A stretch of DNA of 64,000 bases, taken from the NCBI GenBank assembly GCA_913020435.1, contig CAJVZZ010000008.1, positions 1 to 64,000 of the forward strand, written 5' to 3'. Under the pieces are notes generated by a model. It saw nothing but the letters and a program-made list of their open reading frames with translations. It had not been told where the DNA came from and made no database searches. The translations under genes were made by a program, and so were the position numbers. How positions within the stretch are numbered: the stretch's first letter is position 1; the number at the start of each line of letters is the position of its first letter. Source of the DNA: an uncultured Flavobacteriales bacterium (GTDB lineage Bacteria; Bacteroidota; Bacteroidia; Flavobacteriales_G; Salibacteraceae). Shown here one piece after another: positions 17,460-26,114 of the stretch.

Positions 17460-17900
17460 TTAGTTATTACCGAATGAAATATCATCACTCAATTCGTTGA
17501 TGTCATCTGACTGATATGGAAAGAAATCATGCAATTGTTCACCAGCAGATCCAATCCCCTTAACCAGTCCGTTGCAAAACTCACCAGATTTAAACTCTTT
17601 AAGCATAATGGACTTTGTCTTGTCCCAAAAGTCGTCTGAAACTTTAGCATTAATTCCTGCATCACCAATGATAGCAAATCGTTGATCTTTTATTGCCAAA
17701 TAAACCAGAACACCATTTCTTAAGCGTGTTTTATGCATTTTCAGCATTGAGAATACTTGTACTGCTCGATCTAAGGCATCATCTTTACAGTGATTTTCTA
17801 CATGTACACGTATTTCTCCAGAAGTATTGAGTTCTGCTTTTTCAATTGCAGCTACAATTTCATTACGTTCTTCTGAGTTAAAAAAGTTATCTGCGTTCAT
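17460..17900 (-). CDS. TPM-domain protein without membrane anchor
   Basis: A 146-residue protein that is almost entirely a TPM domain: AIEKAELNTSGEIRVHVE near the N-terminus, RNGVLVYLAIKDQRFAIIGD in the core, and GLVKGIGSAGEQL near the end. There is no signal peptide, so it is predicted to be cytoplasmic, or tethered through its partner. In many Bacteroidota the same pair follows a lemA gene (order lemA-TPM-TPM). Here this gene is first in its run, followed by the YgcG-like TPM gene and the J-domain gene. The upstream 205 bases contain the htpG terminator and presumably this operon's promoter. Confidence 0.82.
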   Translation of the reverse strand: MNADNFFNSEERNEIVAAIEKAELNTSGEIRVHVENHCKDDALDRAVQVFSMLKMHKTRLRNGVLVYLAIKDQRFAIIGDAGINAKVSDDFWDKTKSIMLKEFKSGEFCNGLVKGIGSAGEQLHDFFPYQSDDINELSDDISFGNN

Positions 17901-18060
17901 TGTTTGATTAAAGTTTACTATTGGAACTTCAATGCTTCTTTTGATTAATTCGAAATAGCGCTTATATAAGACACAGAACTAAATCGGTATTTAATTTATT
18001 GGAAACATCGAGATATAAAAATTATACGTTCCAGCAGAATTATTAAAACGCTTTCGTTTA

Positions 18061-18102
18061 AAAACAAAAAAAATGCCGATTGAATGATCAATCGGCATTT
18101 TT
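18061..18102 (-). terminator. Rho-independent terminator of htpG
   Basis: A 15-base arm (18069-18083) pairs with 18088-18102 around a four-base loop, starting four bases after the htpG stop. On the minus strand it is followed by a T-rich tract interrupted by one G. Confidence 0.93.
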
Positions 18103-18105
18103 CTG

Positions 18106-20001
18106 TTAATCAATCAATTCTACACTTCGTTTAACAAAGCTGGTAAGGTCTTTTCCAGTCAGAAGACCTTGAGACAGCTTAGCTAAATCAGCAGCTTGTT
18201 TAGCCAGTTTTGACTTCTTTTCGGAATCTTGTTCCATAAGAATCTTACTAGTAAGTGGGTGATTGGCGTTTACTACCAAGTTATACATGTCAGGCATATT
18301 TCCCATACCCATCATTCCACCGCCACCAGCAGCACTTTGTTCTTTCATACGACGCATAAACTCACTTTGAGTAATTAGCATTGGACTATCGTTTTCGCTC
18401 AAGTTTTCGACAACAACTGTGTAGGCAGCTTTATCAATTATGCTTTCAATTACTTCTTTTAAGTCTTTTTCTTGATCTTCTGATAAATTGTGTTTTGCAA
18501 CTTCTTCTTTAGCTACTAATTTGTCAATGGTGTCAGAATCTACACGTGCAAAAGTTACATTTTCTACTTTAGATTCTAACATTTGAACAATGTGAGAAGA
18601 TAAAGGGCTCGCCATTTCAACTACTTGGTAGCCTTTGTTTTGAGCTGCGTCGATATACGAATGTTGTTCATTGATGTCAGAAGCGTAAAGAATTACAATT
18701 TTCCCATCTTTATCGGTTTGCTTTTCTTTGATTTCTTCTTTAAATTCTTCAATGGTTTTGTAAGCACCTTCGGTATTTTTTAATAAATAAATACCCTGAG
18801 CTTTCTCCATGAATTTTTCTTCGGTAAGCATTCCGTATTCCATGAAAATCTTTACATCATCCCATTTTTGCTCAAAATCTGCTCGATCTTTTTTGAACAT
18901 TGAAGAAAGCTTATCGGCTACTTTTTTAGTAATATGACCGCTAATTTTCTTCACATTTCCGTCAGACTGCAAGTATGATCTAGAAACATTTAATGGAATA
19001 TCTGGAGAATCAATTACACCGTGTAATAACGTCAAGAATTCAGGAACTATATCCTCAACAGAATCAGTGATAAATACTTGATTTGAATACAATTGAATTT
19101 TATTCTTCTGCAATTGCAAGTTGTTTGCATTTCCAAGTTTTGGGAAATACAAGATTCCTGTCAAATTGAATGGAAAATCTACATTCAAGTGAATATTGAA
19201 CAAAGGCTCTTCAAAAGTCGAAGGATATAACTCACGATAGAAGCTATTGTAATCTTCAGTTTTTAAATCTGCTGGTTTTTTATTCCAGGCAGGATTTGGA
19301 TTGTTGATTACATTCTCAACTATTGAATCAATTTTCTTAGGATTCTCTTTTTCGTCTTTGGCACCAGAAGGGTCATCAATACTTTCGGTTTTAGTTCCAA
19401 ACTTGATTTCAACAGGTAAGAATTTGCAGTATTTATTCAGAATACCAGTAATTCTTTGTTCTGCCAAAAATTCGCTAGAATCTTCTGCAATGTGCAAGAT
19501 GATTTTAGTACCTCTAGTTTCCTTCTTAGACTTTTTGATTTTGAATTCAGTATCACCATTGCATTCCCAAAGGACTGCTGGTTCGTCTTTAAACGATTTA
19601 GTTTCAACAGATACTTTGTCTGATACCATGAAAGCAGAGTAGAAGCCTAACCCAAAATGACCGATTATTTGCTCTGCCTGACCTTCGTATTTTTTTACAA
19701 ATTCTTCTGCTCCAGAAAACGCTACTTGATTCAGGTATTTCTTTACTTCCTCTTCGGTCATACCTAAACCGTGATCCTCGATAATTATAGTTTTCTCTTT
19801 TTCATCAAAAGAAATCTCTATTTTAATATCGCCTAATTCTTCTTTGAATTCGCCAATCTTTTGGAGGGTCTTTAGTTTTTGGGTTGCATCTACTGCATTC
19901 GAAACCAATTCACGAAGAAATATTTCGTGATCAGAATACAAGAATTTTTTAATAATGGGGAAAATGTTATCCGCTTGAACGTTAATCTTTCCTGTTGCCA
20001 T
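18106..20001 (-). CDS. htpG: Molecular chaperone HtpG (Hsp90)
   Basis: The 631-residue protein is a full-length bacterial Hsp90. The GHKL ATP site is evident from ELVSNAVDATQKL, IEDHGLGMTEEE and QIIGHFGLGFYSAFM. The middle domain (NVSRSYLQSDGNVKK, with the catalytic-loop Arg) and C-terminal dimer domain follow. It is an ATP-driven cytosolic chaperone acting with DnaK. A Gly/Met-rich insert (AAGGGGMMGMGNMPD) near residue 565 is a common feature in Bacteroidota HtpG. The gene stands alone, with a strong terminator and a possible sigma-54-type promoter upstream (separate entry). Confidence 0.97.
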   Translation of the reverse strand: MATGKINVQADNIFPIIKKFLYSDHEIFLRELVSNAVDATQKLKTLQKIGEFKEELGDIKIEISFDEKEKTIIIEDHGLGMTEEEVKKYLNQVAFSGAEEFVKKYEGQAEQIIGHFGLGFYSAFMVSDKVSVETKSFKDEPAVLWECNGDTEFKIKKSKKETRGTKIILHIAEDSSEFLAEQRITGILNKYCKFLPVEIKFGTKTESIDDPSGAKDEKENPKKIDSIVENVINNPNPAWNKKPADLKTEDYNSFYRELYPSTFEEPLFNIHLNVDFPFNLTGILYFPKLGNANNLQLQKNKIQLYSNQVFITDSVEDIVPEFLTLLHGVIDSPDIPLNVSRSYLQSDGNVKKISGHITKKVADKLSSMFKKDRADFEQKWDDVKIFMEYGMLTEEKFMEKAQGIYLLKNTEGAYKTIEEFKEEIKEKQTDKDGKIVILYASDINEQHSYIDAAQNKGYQVVEMASPLSSHIVQMLESKVENVTFARVDSDTIDKLVAKEEVAKHNLSEDQEKDLKEVIESIIDKAAYTVVVENLSENDSPMLITQSEFMRRMKEQSAAGGGGMMGMGNMPDMYNLVVNANHPLTSKILMEQDSEKKSKLAKQAADLAKLSQGLLTGKDLTSFVKRSVELID

Positions 20002-20050
20002 TTTTTCAGTTATTTAGGGTTATTCAATTTGATTTTATACTGATTACGTT

Positions 20051-20100
20051 GTTTTCAATGCATGTGCCAACGACTAAAGACTGCCAAACTGACAAAAACT
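20051..20100 (-). promoter_or_regulatory. Candidate sigma-54-like promoter and operator-like dyad of htpG
   Basis: On the minus strand, 20070 to 20051 reads TTGGCACATGCATTGAAAAC. TTGGCAC and TTGA have the spacing of -24/-12 RpoN elements, though the -12 element has GA instead of GC. Just upstream (about 20095-20083) TGTCA-GTT-TGGCA forms an imperfect five-base dyad, a possible activator or repressor site. The leader to the htpG ATG would be about 45 bases. The match is by eye; the promoter class is inference. Confidence 0.5.
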
Positions 20101-20135
20101 ACATTTTTGGTTATTTATAGGGTAAAATTTTAAAT

Positions 20136-20273
20136 CTATTTTTTATCGAGATAGGATCGTTCAATCTTAATCACAGCCAACTATAACCCAATGGGATTAT
20201 CTGCAGACGGTGCTGATCTATTTACTGCTAAGTTTGATACAATTAAGGCTAATAAAATCAATTCAATTTTCAT
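20136..20273 (-). pseudogene. Decayed N-terminal fragment of a small secreted protein (possibly DUF2147-like)
   Basis: Read on the minus strand from the ATG at 20273, a signal-peptide-like start (MKIELILLALIVSNLAV) is followed by SADNPIGL and then TAG at 20181-20183. The same frame continues with LAVIKIERSYLDKK to a second stop at 20136-20138. A Trp codon (TGG) at the TAG would give IGLWLAVIKIE, which resembles the start of DUF2147-type secreted proteins. That family guess is weak. Nothing recognisable follows, so this looks like a remnant rather than a working gene. It lies in the 383-base gap between htpG and pepE; the rest of the gap holds only the htpG and pepE control regions. Confidence 0.35.
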
Positions 20274-20384
20274 CGAATAAAATTTTATTTCTCGGTTTTG
20301 AGTAAGGAACTTGGGAGCTAATAGAATTGTCAAATCATTTAAAGTATGCTTTCATATATTATCGTTTTGTAGCATGTTTGCAGG

Positions 20385-21098
20385 ATGAAAAGATTACTTC
20401 TCCTTAGCAATTCATCTATTCCTTCAGAGCCCTATTTTAATTGGGGAAAACCATTCGTTAAGTCCTTTTTAGGAAGCGGAAAAATTAAGGTACTATTCAT
20501 ACCCTATGCTGGTGTAACAATGTCGTATGATGAATATACTAAGACCGTCTCGGATGTTTTTTCGTCCATAGGACATGAGATAGTAGGTATACATGAATAT
20601 GCAGACCCTAAAAAAGCCATTGAAGAGTGTGAAGCTTTAGCTGTAGGAGGTGGTAATACTTTTAGATTATTTCAGCAACTTCAGGAGTTGGATTTGATGG
20701 ATACCATGAATAATCGAATAAATGCAGGAACGCCTTATATGGGTTGGAGCGCTGGAAGTAATACAACTTGTCCCAATTTATTTACCACTAATGACATGCC
20801 TATTGTGCAACCGCAGAGTTTTGATGGATTAGGACAAATACCTTTTCAGTTGAATGTACATTACAGTAATGCTAGCATTTCGGGCCATGGAGGTGAAACT
20901 AGAGATACACGTCTAAAAGAATTTAAGGTATTACATCCTGATACCAATTTGATAGGGCTTAGAGAATGTTCGTTAATTGAAATTAAAGGCGATCGGTACT
21001 TTTTGAAGGGAAGAGGTAATACGATGAAACTGTTCCGAAATGATGGAAATCATGAAGAAATAGGAGAAGGGGAGTTCAATCCTAATGCTTGGGTTTAA
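20385..21098 (+). CDS. pepE: Dipeptidase E (aspartyl dipeptidase, peptidase S51)
   Basis: A 237-residue cytosolic serine peptidase with a glutamine-amidotransferase-like fold. The nucleophile is Ser122 in GWSAGSN, with Asp137 (TTNDMP) and His159 (LNVHYSN) at the spacing known for E. coli PepE (Ser120/Asp135/His157). Also typical are ALAVGGGNTFRL and FDGLGQIPFQ. PepE removes N-terminal Asp from dipeptides. It is the only plus-strand gene in this stretch. Its last four bases overlap the end of the convergent giant TPR gene. Confidence 0.96.
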   Translation: MKRLLLLSNSSIPSEPYFNWGKPFVKSFLGSGKIKVLFIPYAGVTMSYDEYTKTVSDVFSSIGHEIVGIHEYADPKKAIEECEALAVGGGNTFRLFQQLQELDLMDTMNNRINAGTPYMGWSAGSNTTCPNLFTTNDMPIVQPQSFDGLGQIPFQLNVHYSNASISGHGGETRDTRLKEFKVLHPDTNLIGLRECSLIEIKGDRYFLKGRGNTMKLFRNDGNHEEIGEGEFNPNAWV

Positions 21099-24000
21099 TT
21101 AGCTTCTATGGGGTCTCGAGTTTCGTATTGCCAAATATAGGTTCCAACAGATTCCCCGTTTTTAAAATAATAAGTTCCTCCCCAATCGTATGAAATACGT
21201 TTATACTCGGAACCCATTTTTTCTTTAACGACAATACGTTTAGTGATTTTTTTTCGCTCTTCTTGTTGCTCTGTTTCTGTTACTCCTTCAGGGTATGCAT
21301 TTCCTAATTCGTTTTGATATTTTTTCTTGTCGGCTCTTTCATTTCCACGAATGTTCTGAGTTTCAAATTTGGTTTGAGGTCTTGGTTTATTTGATTTTAA
21401 AGCTAACAGGATCATTCTTAAACGAATTTGTTGTTCTAATGCATCGTGAATTGCTTGCTTTACTTCTGAATTGGTAGGATCGATTTTAACACCTTCCTTG
21501 AATTTTTCAATTGCCTGATCATATTTACCACCTGAAAATAAATCGAAGCCTTCATCTAGAATGCGTTCGACTTCTTTTGCTTTTTTAAGTTCAGCCTCTT
21601 TATTAGAGGAATTACGAGCCTCAATTAATGCCAAATCAGCCAATTGAGATTTAATAGCTATTAACCCATTTTCTGCTGCAGCATTGCTTGCGTCTAGCGA
21701 TAGAACCTTATCGTATTTACTTTTAGCGAGCTGATAATCACGCTTAATAACCAAAGATTTTGCTTCATTTAAATAGCCCGCGATTTCTTCTTGACGTTGT
21801 CTAACATTCATTTTATTTCTTTTGTCTTCTTCTGATTTTATCAAATTAGTTACATCACTAATTTTGGTTTTGGCCAATGAGTTTTTCGGATCCATTTCAA
21901 TTACTTTCCGGAATGCTTCAATAGCATCAGCATAGTTTTTATTAGAAACCATTTGATCTCCAACTGCAAGTTGACTTGTCAGTTTTTGCATAAACTCTTT
22001 ATTAGCAGCCTCAGTAGCAAGCTTTTCTCTGCCAGCTTTATCAGCCGCTTCTTTTGCCAGCTGTTCTTTATTTTGATTGGCAATTTTTGAGTCTATCTCG
22101 GTAATTTTAGACGTAGCTAAACTGTTTGTATTATCAATAACCAATACCTCTTGATATTTAGCTTTAGCTTCAGCATAGTTTTTTTGAAGGACTAATTCAT
22201 CTGCTTTTGTAACAAGGTTCTGAATCTGTTGCTCTTTAGCAGCTTTTTTCTGGGCTATTGCATCTGCCTCTAAAGCAGCGGCTTCTTTTTCTCTCAGGGC
22301 ATTAGATGCAGCTTCTTTAGCTAGTTTTTCAGCATCTAGCTTAGCCAGTTTTAAATCAATGTTGCTAATTTTAGATTTAGCACCGGTGTTATTTGGGTCT
22401 AGAGTAAGAACTTCATTATACTTAGATTTTGCAGCATTAAAATCTGCAGCTAATTCCAGTTCCTCTCCTTGATTCATTATTGAATTGATTTTAGTAATGC
22501 GATCGGCTGAGGCTAGCGCCGATTCGGCTGCTGCAAGTTCTTCTGCTTGAGCAACCGCTAAAGCCTTAGCAGCATTTTCTGCATCTAACTTTTTACTTTT
22601 TGTTGCTGAAATTCTTGAAGTTATCTCTGAATTTGAAGGGTCAAGTTCTAAAGCGGAATTAAAACTAGTCATGGCGGCATCAAAATTATTCTTTGTCAAG
22701 AATTGACTGCCTTCCGTTAATAGAGCCTCAACTTTTTTTCTTGTTTCTTCCTTCTGTGCTTGACTTTCTGCTGCCTTTGCTGCTTTATCTTTTGCAAGAG
22801 ACTCTTGCTCTTTAAGCGTTTTTAGTTCTGCCAGCTTTGCATTAGCTGCTGCGTTATTGGGATCGATAGTTAATACTTCGTTAAAGGCAATTTCTGCATT
22901 TGAAAAATCTTCATTTGCTAATGCATCTTCCCCAGAGCTGAGAAGCCCAGTAATTTTAGCTTCTTTTTCTTTAGTTGCTTTTTCTTCAGCTGCAGCTGTT
23001 TCAGCATTGAGCTGTTTTTCTGCTTCAAATGCTTTCTGAGCAGTTTCAATTTCCGATTTTGCAGATAGTACGGTTTCACTTGCATTGTCAATGTTTAGTG
23101 CATTTTGAATTTTAGTCAATGCAATAGAGAAGTTCTTTTGACTTGCTTCTTGTTTGGCAACGACAATCAGTTGGTTAATCTGTTGCTCTTTAGCATTTTT
23201 TTCTTTTGCTTCTTTTTCTTCTGAGGCTGCCGCTTCAGCCTTAACTAATTGTGCTTGAATTTTTCCTTCTAGTTCTGATTTGAGTGTTGCCCCTTCCTTA
23301 TTATCTGGAAATATTACTAGTGCCTTTGAGACAACCGCCATGGCTCCATTGTAATCGCTTGTGCTAGTTTTTTGATTGGCTTCAGTAATTAATTCATCGA
23401 ATTTCTTTTGTTTATCAGCAGCAGCAAAAGCAGCCATTTCTTGTTCTTGTTTTTCCTTCTCTGCAATAGATAGCGCAGCTAATTTAGCATTCACTATATT
23501 TTTATCAGCTTTGTTTGTTGCAAGAGCATCATTATATTTTAACCCTGCATTTACAAAATCTTCTGCGGCTAATGCAGCATCACCTTCTTTAATTAATGAA
23601 TTGAACTTTTCTATTGCAACAGCTTGTTCTTTAGCAGACCTGCCCCTTTTTGCTTCTTCGATTAATGATTTTACTTTGTTGTCTGTAGGCAGAATAATAG
23701 CAGCTTCATTGAATTTGGCAATTGCCTGATCGAATTCTTGAGAAATAAGTAATTCCTCTCCTTCGTTGATTTTCGCTTTGAATTCAGCTTGAACTGCACC
23801 TTGTTTCTTTTGCTCTTTTAAATTTTTTGCTTCAGTTATTAATTCAGTGGTTTTGTTTTCAGTCGGCAATATTTTGTGTGCGACTTCAAAGGATACTATT
23901 GCTTCGTCAAATTTCTCTTCTTTCAGAAGTACTTCACCTTTTTTTAGTTCTACTTCGTATTGCTCACTGATTTCAGCATTTGCTTTTTGCTTTTTCAGTT

Positions 24001-25429
24001 TTTCAATTTCAAGCAGCATATTATTCGGATGATTTTCTGTTGTAATTATTTTTTTTGCTTCATTGTACTTCGCAATAGCTTGGTCAAAGTCTTCCGTCTT
24101 CAATGCTGCATCAGCTTCTTTTATGACTGCATCATACTGCGCTCTAATTATACCGTTTGCTTGAGCTTTTTTACGTGTATCGGCTTCCGTAATCATGGTT
24201 TTAGGATGGGTCTCGTGCGGCATTAATGACAATGCTTCTTGATATTTCCCTTTGGCTGCAGCAAATTCCTCACTCTCCAGCAAGCCGTCAGCATCTTTTA
24301 CTAAAGCAGCATATTGCTTTCTTAGTTCGGCTTGCGCAGCGGAAACCTTTAATTCCTCACACTCCTTGATTTTAGTTTTCGGATAGGTTTCATGCGGTAA
24401 AACACCTGAAGCCTCGGCATATTTCTCTTTTGCAGCATCAAATTGACTGTCTTTCAGAAATTCATCAGCCTCGGAAACTAGAGCTTCATATTTTGCTTTT
24501 GTAGCCTGTTCTTCATTTTGTTTTTTAAGGGTTTCAGCTTCTGTGATTTTTGATTTTGGTGCAGGATCGATAGGTTTTATTTTCTGTGCATCCTTGTAGA
24601 CTTTAATAGCTTGATCAAAAGATTTGGCATCAAGCAAAACATCTGCCTTTGACATGGTTGCATCAAACTCTATCTGAATTTTTTCTTGTTCAGCTTTTGC
24701 ATTCGCATTAGCTTGAATTTTTTTAGCAGTTTCTATTCTGGCATTTGCAATAGGATCAGATGGCTTTAAAGATTTTGCTTTTTGATAAGCGACAATTGCT
24801 TTATCAAAAGCATTGTCTTTCAATGCTGCATCTCCCTCATCGAGTGCATTTTTAAAATCTGCTTCTAATTTCTTTATTGCCTCGGCCTTAGCTTGCTGCT
24901 CTTCCAATTTTGCCTGAAGTTTTTTAGCCTCTACAATCTGATCGGTAGGGTAGGCCATTTCGGTATCTATATTTTTCGCCTTTAGATACTCGGGAATAGA
25001 TTCTGAGTATTTTTTTAAATCAAACAGTTGATCTGCGACAGTAATTGCTGCGTTATACTCCGCTTCAATTTTTGCTTGTTTTTCGGCTTCTTCTGCTTTT
25101 CCTTTTTCTTGTTTAGTTAAAACGATTTGCTCCGCTGGATAAGTTTCGAGTGGACCCCATTTTTTAGCTTCAGTAAAAGCTTCAATGGCATCATCGTATT
25201 TTTTTGATCTTAAATAGGCATCTCCTTTGCGAATACTTACTTCATAATTCACCTTATACTTATCTTCATTTTTAGATGCTTTGGCTGCTGCTTTTTTCTT
25301 TTCTTCTTCAGCTTTTAATTCTGCTTCAATAGCATCTAAGATATCAACCTGTGCAACAGCACTTTGCCCTATTAATAGGGTAATCAGAAAGATACTTAAG
25401 TATACTATTTTGGAAAAAAGGCTTAACAT
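21095..25429 (-). CDS. Giant secreted TPR-like repeat protein (19 repeats)
   Basis: The 1444-residue protein begins with a signal peptide (LVKIVYLS-type hydrophobic start ending near AVAQ). It then carries about 19 TPR-like helical hairpins with the core (A/G)(D/E)xxLxxxxFDxAIxxYxxAxxIxP, spaced roughly 60-70 residues apart by Ala/Lys/Glu-rich helices such as EKLAKEAADKAGREK. The first nine repeats end in a Pro-containing turn (PHETYPKTKI-like); repeats 13-19 use the DPNN turn of ordinary TPRs, so there are two repeat classes. A unique ~75-residue C-terminal domain follows, containing RISYDWGGTYYFKNGES and an aromatic end. The predicted shape is a long rod in the periplasm or at the cell surface. 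I recognise no named family. The gene is AT-rich like its neighbours and shows no sign of frameshift. It is probably monocistronic, converging on pepE. Confidence 0.88.
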   Translation of the reverse strand: MLSLFSKIVYLSIFLITLLIGQSAVAQVDILDAIEAELKAEEEKKKAAAKASKNEDKYKVNYEVSIRKGDAYLRSKKYDDAIEAFTEAKKWGPLETYPAEQIVLTKQEKGKAEEAEKQAKIEAEYNAAITVADQLFDLKKYSESIPEYLKAKNIDTEMAYPTDQIVEAKKLQAKLEEQQAKAEAIKKLEADFKNALDEGDAALKDNAFDKAIVAYQKAKSLKPSDPIANARIETAKKIQANANAKAEQEKIQIEFDATMSKADVLLDAKSFDQAIKVYKDAQKIKPIDPAPKSKITEAETLKKQNEEQATKAKYEALVSEADEFLKDSQFDAAKEKYAEASGVLPHETYPKTKIKECEELKVSAAQAELRKQYAALVKDADGLLESEEFAAAKGKYQEALSLMPHETHPKTMITEADTRKKAQANGIIRAQYDAVIKEADAALKTEDFDQAIAKYNEAKKIITTENHPNNMLLEIEKLKKQKANAEISEQYEVELKKGEVLLKEEKFDEAIVSFEVAHKILPTENKTTELITEAKNLKEQKKQGAVQAEFKAKINEGEELLISQEFDQAIAKFNEAAIILPTDNKVKSLIEEAKRGRSAKEQAVAIEKFNSLIKEGDAALAAEDFVNAGLKYNDALATNKADKNIVNAKLAALSIAEKEKQEQEMAAFAAADKQKKFDELITEANQKTSTSDYNGAMAVVSKALVIFPDNKEGATLKSELEGKIQAQLVKAEAAASEEKEAKEKNAKEQQINQLIVVAKQEASQKNFSIALTKIQNALNIDNASETVLSAKSEIETAQKAFEAEKQLNAETAAAEEKATKEKEAKITGLLSSGEDALANEDFSNAEIAFNEVLTIDPNNAAANAKLAELKTLKEQESLAKDKAAKAAESQAQKEETRKKVEALLTEGSQFLTKNNFDAAMTSFNSALELDPSNSEITSRISATKSKKLDAENAAKALAVAQAEELAAAESALASADRITKINSIMNQGEELELAADFNAAKSKYNEVLTLDPNNTGAKSKISNIDLKLAKLDAEKLAKEAASNALREKEAAALEADAIAQKKAAKEQQIQNLVTKADELVLQKNYAEAKAKYQEVLVIDNTNSLATSKITEIDSKIANQNKEQLAKEAADKAGREKLATEAANKEFMQKLTSQLAVGDQMVSNKNYADAIEAFRKVIEMDPKNSLAKTKISDVTNLIKSEEDKRNKMNVRQRQEEIAGYLNEAKSLVIKRDYQLAKSKYDKVLSLDASNAAAENGLIAIKSQLADLALIEARNSSNKEAELKKAKEVERILDEGFDLFSGGKYDQAIEKFKEGVKIDPTNSEVKQAIHDALEQQIRLRMILLALKSNKPRPQTKFETQNIRGNERADKKKYQNELGNAYPEGVTETEQQEERKKITKRIVVKEKMGSEYKRISYDWGGTYYFKNGESVGTYIWQYETRDPIEAN

Positions 25430-25566
25430 TTAGCTTATCAAAGTCTTAAAAAAGTCAGAAAAGCGAATATAGTAATTTCAGTGTATGGCTTGCAGATCTC
25501 TGCGTTGATGTTTGTTATGGTTCATTAAAAACACGAATTCGTGCCAGTAATAAAAGCGGATAGATC

Positions 25567-26046
25567 TTATCGGAAATCCGCCATTTTTAATGCAGTAATG
25601 GCAGCTTCGTCGCCTTTATTTCCGTGTTTTCCTCCAGATCTAGCTCGACTTTGTTCAATGTTATTATCTGTAAGAACACAAAAAATCACAGGTTTATTGT
25701 AATTCAGTCCGACATCCTTTATGCCTTGCGCTGCTGCTTCACAGACGAAAGTAAAGTGTTCGGTTTCGCCTCGAATAACGCTACCTACGCAAATAACTGC
25801 ATCATAGTTTTTATCTTCTAAACAAAACTGCGCTCCCAGCGGCAATTCATAGGTTCCTGGAACATATTTTATATCAATGTTTTTTACATTGACGCCATGT
25901 TTCACTAAGGTATCACAAGCGCCTTTAGCAAGTGCAGAGGTGATTTCTGAGTTCCATTCAGCGATTAGAATTGCCATTTTAAAGTCCTTTCCGTTTGGAA
26001 CCTTACTTGCGTCGTAATCTGATAAATTATTATCTATTGTGGCCAT
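25567..26046 (-). CDS. ribH: 6,7-dimethyl-8-ribityllumazine synthase
   Basis: A 159-residue protein of standard length. Diagnostic segments are ILIAEWNSEITSAL, KYVPGTYELPLGAQF, CVGSVIRGETEHF (with the general-base His) and the C-terminal HGNKGDEAAITAL. It condenses ribityl-uracil with 3,4-dihydroxy-2-butanone-4-phosphate in riboflavin synthesis, forming an icosahedral or pentameric particle. No other rib gene is in the window. A perfect 13-base-pair hairpin with a T run ends seven bases before its ATG, leaving no visible ribosome-binding sequence between them, so its expression may depend on read-through or start near the hairpin (see findings). Confidence 0.97.
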   Translation of the reverse strand: MATIDNNLSDYDASKVPNGKDFKMAILIAEWNSEITSALAKGACDTLVKHGVNVKNIDIKYVPGTYELPLGAQFCLEDKNYDAVICVGSVIRGETEHFTFVCEAAAQGIKDVGLNYNKPVIFCVLTDNNIEQSRARSGGKHGNKGDEAAITALKMADFR

Positions 26047-26052
26047 ATTTTC

Positions 26053-26087
26053 AAAAAAAATCCCAATCTGAAGATTCAGATTGGGAT
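26053..26087 (-). terminator. Hairpin with T run between the TPR gene and ribH
   Basis: The arms 26060-26072 and 26075-26087 pair perfectly (13 base pairs, two-base loop), followed on the minus strand by eight T (26060-26053). It looks like an intrinsic terminator for the upstream TPR gene. It ends only seven bases before the ribH start, so it could also be an attenuator. Confidence 0.85.
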
Positions 26088-26114
26088 CAAAATTATAATA
26101 TCTTTTAAGCTAGT

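Noticed and set aside
20175-20279. Plus-strand frame reading MGLSADGADLFTAKFDTIKA upstream of pepE
   Set aside because: It is antisense to the signal-peptide fragment, under 45 codons, and does not match any pattern. The minus-strand reading is more protein-like.
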